Source of the DNA: an uncultured Petrimonas sp.
GTDB taxonomy: Bacteria; Bacteroidota; Bacteroidia; Bacteroidales; Dysgonomonadaceae
NCBI GenBank assembly: GCA_934621705.1
Contig: CAKTUP010000045.1
Location: forward strand, 1 to 14,720
Direction: 5' to 3'
Length of the DNA: 14,720 nt
Made by a program: the position numbers and the translations under genes. Below the pieces are notes generated by a model. That model made no database searches and was not told the DNA's origin. It saw nothing but the letters and a program-made list of their open reading frames with translations. Positions 12,210-14,720 of the stretch are shown here, piece by piece. The first letter of the stretch is position 1; each line of letters begins with the position of its first letter.

Positions 12210-14720
12210 ATGGAGTCATCCGGATCGCGTTCTGCTGTAAAATACGTGGTAATTATCGGCTATATATTGGTCGTAGCCACAATGATTATAGGCTTGTTGG
12301 CCGTTTATCGGAACCTTGTCCATTTTTCGGAAACGAGAATCAAAAACGAAGACTTAACCGAACTCATTATTGTGGGCAATGTCATCAACCAATTATACGA
12401 GGTTGAAAGCTCTCAAAATCTTTATACTCCCGAAAGCGCAGCAGATTACTTCAACCGATACAATTCGCTACGGCCTGAAATCACCCTTAAACTCGATTCA
12501 CTGAAACAACTTTCAAAAGACTCTTTGCGCGTTATAAAGCTCGACAGCATTGAAGTTTTATTGGACGAAAAAGAAGAAAATCTTCGTGCAATTTCAGTTT
12601 TGCTCGATTCAATTCGTAGAGCGCCGAGAATAACCCGAGAAACGGTAAGCTCGTTTGTTCCCAGAACGTTGAACTCTCAAATCGAAAGTTACCTGCAAAG
12701 CAGAGAGTTAATGATTGTGGAAGATACGCTGGAACACACCGTCACAATGGATACTACCGTTATAAGAGCGGAGCAGAGAGGACTTTTCAGAAGAATCGGA
12801 GATGCCATCAGAGGCAGGCAGGACTCTACCGTTATTATCCAAAGCAACCCGACAACCACCACCATTTCGCGCGACGATATCCGGCTGGCCATTGACACCG
12901 TGGTCAATATGGTTCGTTATTCCGAACGATTAAACCTTGAAAATCAGCGGAAATTCCAGGCCGCGTTGCTTCAACGGCAATCGTCGATGAACAATACCAA
13001 TCATTTACTGACATCAAGGATCGATGATCTGTTGAAATCCATTGAACAGGAAGAGGTTGATAAATCCATCAGGCTTATCGAAGAAAAAGACGCAACGCTC
13101 AACCGTTCTTCGCGAATTGTTTTTGGCGTATCGTTGCTGGCCATATTAATCGCGCTTATTTTCGGATTGTTGTTCTTGATGGACATCAACCGAAGCCAGA
13201 AATACCGGAGACGTTTAGAAGAATCCAACGTACGGATAAATCAGTTGCTCAAGTCGCGCGAAAAGCTGATGCTATCCATCTCGCACGACATTAAAGCGCC
13301 CATGAGTTCCATTCTGGGTTATATAGAATTGATGGAGTCGGGAGCCGATGAAAACACCCGGAAAATGTATCTGGCGAACATGAAGAATTCCAGCGACCAC
13401 GTGTTGCAACTGGTTACGAATCTGCTCGATTATCAGAAAATAGAATCCGGCACCTGGTCGCACAAAGAAATGAATTTTAACGTGCACGAACTGCTGGAGA
13501 GTACTACTAACAGCTTCAAACCGCTTGCCGAAAAGAAAAATCTTATTTATTCCGTAAACAATAAAATTCCCAGGAATTTAACGGTTTTCGGCGATCCGTT
13601 CATGAAGCGGGAAATTTTTTCCAATCTCATTTCCAACGCCGTAAAATATACTCCCGAGGGAAAAGTTGACGTTTTTGTCGAACCCGTAAACGAAAAAGGC
13701 AAAACAATACTGAAATTTTCGGTAAAAGATACGGGATTGGGAATCAGTGAAGAACATCGGGAACTTATATTTCAGGAATTCATGCAGATAAAACCCGAAA
13801 AAATAGAACATCACGCCGAAGGCAGCGGCCTTGGCCTGGCCATAACCAAAGGATTGGTAGATGAGTTGGACGGGAAAATATACTTGAATTCCGAAGAGGG
13901 AAAAGGCTCGGAGTTTTTTGTGGAGTTGCCGCTCAAAAAATCGCGTTCGATAGAAGTTTCAAGTCCGGCAGAGAATTTTCCCGAATTGGATACCGCCAAT
14001 ATCTCCATTTTGGCTGTGGATGACGATCCCATTCAGTTGACTATGATGTCGGAAATGCTGAAAATGAAAAAGATAAACGTTACCACCGAAGTCAATCCCG
14101 ACAACGTATTGAATATTTTGAAAAACAATATCTTCGATTTGATATTTCTTGATATTCAAATGCCGCGCATGAACGGATTCACACTTGTACGGCGCATCCT
14201 GGATTCGGGTTTGCTACAGTCGAAATCGACACCGATAATTGCTTTATCGGCAAAATCCGATTTATCGTCACCTGATTTTAAGAAATCGGGTTTCACCGAT
14301 TTTCTCAACAAACCATTCTCTTCGGCACAACTTTTTAGCCTGATAAACAAGCACCTGAAACTTAAACTGGCCGCTGCCAAAAGCACAAACGGAAACCTTA
14401 AGGGAGTTTCTGCACTGATCAATGTGGTAAAAGACGACAAAGAAAGTTCGCTGGAAATCCTGAAAGCTTTTGTGCAGGACACCGAGAAAAACACCAACGA
14501 GATGCGCGAAAGTTTTGAGAAAAACGATATGGACAACGCATCGCATTTTGCACACAAAATGTTGCCGCTTTTCAAAATGATGGGCGATGAAGAATTATCG
14601 GATGTTTTGCTGAAATTAGACCACAAAAAACCGGTTACGAATGACGAAAAAAACAAGGCAGTCGGAGAAATATACCGTTACGTGAATGAGGCGAAAAACC
14701 TGATATCGGAAATGGAAAAA
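12210..14720 (+). CDS. Hybrid sensor histidine kinase with receiver and Hpt domains (partial at 3' end)
   Basis: The frame stays open for 837 codons from ATG 12210 to the window end, with no stop. Order: membrane helix 1 (about 12-33), a large helical periplasmic sensor (about 34-300) of no family known to me, helix 2 (about 303-325), a dimerisation helix with H359 in SISHDIKAP, and a HATPase domain (N476 in NLISNAVKY, D507 in DTGLGI, glycine loop from 538, GSGLGLAI). A receiver follows (D604/D605, phosphoacceptor D648 in LDIQMP, K701), then a C-terminal Hpt domain with H782 in FAHKM. Every catalytic and phosphotransfer residue is present. The expected relay is H359 to D648 to H782 and then to D52 of the upstream regulator. 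The Hpt domain is nearly complete, so probably few residues are missing. The stimulus is unknown. Confidence 0.93.
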   Translation, partial: MESSGSRSAVKYVVIIGYILVVATMIIGLLAVYRNLVHFSETRIKNEDLTELIIVGNVINQLYEVESSQNLYTPESAADYFNRYNSLRPEITLKLDSLKQLSKDSLRVIKLDSIEVLLDEKEENLRAISVLLDSIRRAPRITRETVSSFVPRTLNSQIESYLQSRELMIVEDTLEHTVTMDTTVIRAEQRGLFRRIGDAIRGRQDSTVIIQSNPTTTTISRDDIRLAIDTVVNMVRYSERLNLENQRKFQAALLQRQSSMNNTNHLLTSRIDDLLKSIEQEEVDKSIRLIEEKDATLNRSSRIVFGVSLLAILIALIFGLLFLMDINRSQKYRRRLEESNVRINQLLKSREKLMLSISHDIKAPMSSILGYIELMESGADENTRKMYLANMKNSSDHVLQLVTNLLDYQKIESGTWSHKEMNFNVHELLESTTNSFKPLAEKKNLIYSVNNKIPRNLTVFGDPFMKREIFSNLISNAVKYTPEGKVDVFVEPVNEKGKTILKFSVKDTGLGISEEHRELIFQEFMQIKPEKIEHHAEGSGLGLAITKGLVDELDGKIYLNSEEGKGSEFFVELPLKKSRSIEVSSPAENFPELDTANISILAVDDDPIQLTMMSEMLKMKKINVTTEVNPDNVLNILKNNIFDLIFLDIQMPRMNGFTLVRRILDSGLLQSKSTPIIALSAKSDLSSPDFKKSGFTDFLNKPFSSAQLFSLINKHLKLKLAAAKSTNGNLKGVSALINVVKDDKESSLEILKAFVQDTEKNTNEMRESFEKNDMDNASHFAHKMLPLFKMMGDEELSDVLLKLDHKKPVTNDEKNKAVGEIYRYVNEAKNLISEMEK

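Noticed and set aside
14156..14656. A 166-codon open frame on the minus strand at the end of the window
   Set aside because: It is antisense to the receiver/Hpt part of the hybrid kinase, whose motifs are all in the plus-strand frame.
1..14720. A CRISPR array, transposon, phage or classic defence island
   Set aside because: No spaced repeats of CRISPR type, transposase, integrase, nuclease-helicase or restriction genes are present. The toxin pairs are isolated modules among ordinary genes.

Overview
The window looks like chromosomal DNA from a member of the Bacteroidota, most likely order Bacteroidales (Dysgonomonadaceae/Porphyromonadaceae-like). The reasons are an S46 dipeptidyl peptidase and a C69 dipeptidase of the type found in peptide-degrading Bacteroidales, a hybrid histidine kinase ending in receiver and Hpt domains, AT-rich leaders without Shine-Dalgarno sequences, and Bacteroidota-type promoters (TTTG, about 20 bp, TAnnTTTG). 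No rRNA, tRNA, IS element, phage gene, integrase or CRISPR array was seen. This assignment is inference from gene content; no database was searched.

Layout. 1-43 (-): the first 14 codons of what looks like glycyl-tRNA synthetase. 58-99: a period-7 tandem repeat. 125-798 (-): a PIN-domain toxin and its small partner. 804-872 (-): a possible remnant of a coiled-coil gene. 1088-5291 (+): a MOP-family polysaccharide flippase, a small antitoxin/ParE-like toxin pair and an S46 dipeptidyl peptidase with DPP7-like specificity. A 40-nt perfect palindrome (5311-5350) serves as a terminator between convergent genes. 5356-9988 (-): reading in the direction of transcription, a C69 dipeptidase, a second PIN toxin module paralogous to the first, an alpha-D-phosphohexomutase and methylglyoxal synthase. 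10021-10121: back-to-back promoters. 10149-14720 (+): an FtsB/DivIC-like protein, a four-helix membrane protein, an NtrC-like response regulator and a hybrid histidine kinase that runs off the window.

How the genes fit together. The two peptidases suggest growth on peptides. The phosphohexomutase and methylglyoxal synthase are 9 bp apart and link sugar-phosphate interconversion to a triose-phosphate overflow route. The kinase has the parts of a complete phosphorelay (H359 to D648 to H782), and the regulator 18 bp upstream offers the final acceptor, D52. All four genes from the FtsB homologue to the kinase may be read from one good promoter at 10090-10121, although a 91-bp gap follows the first gene.

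Most unusual points. (1) The response regulator has the NtrC layout (receiver, AAA+, Fis-type HTH) but has lost both Walker B acidic residues, the GAFTGA loop, the arginine-finger region and the sensor II arginine, while keeping Walker A. (2) There are three toxin-antitoxin-like pairs in 8 kb. Two are paralogous PIN modules with a matching small partner family that I cannot name. All three sit immediately upstream of, and co-directional with, ordinary metabolic or translation genes. (3) Two short intergenic tracts share a 7-nt tandem period. I see no convincing sign of a wholly new multi-gene defence system; the pseudo-NtrC phosphorelay is the best candidate for undescribed biology.
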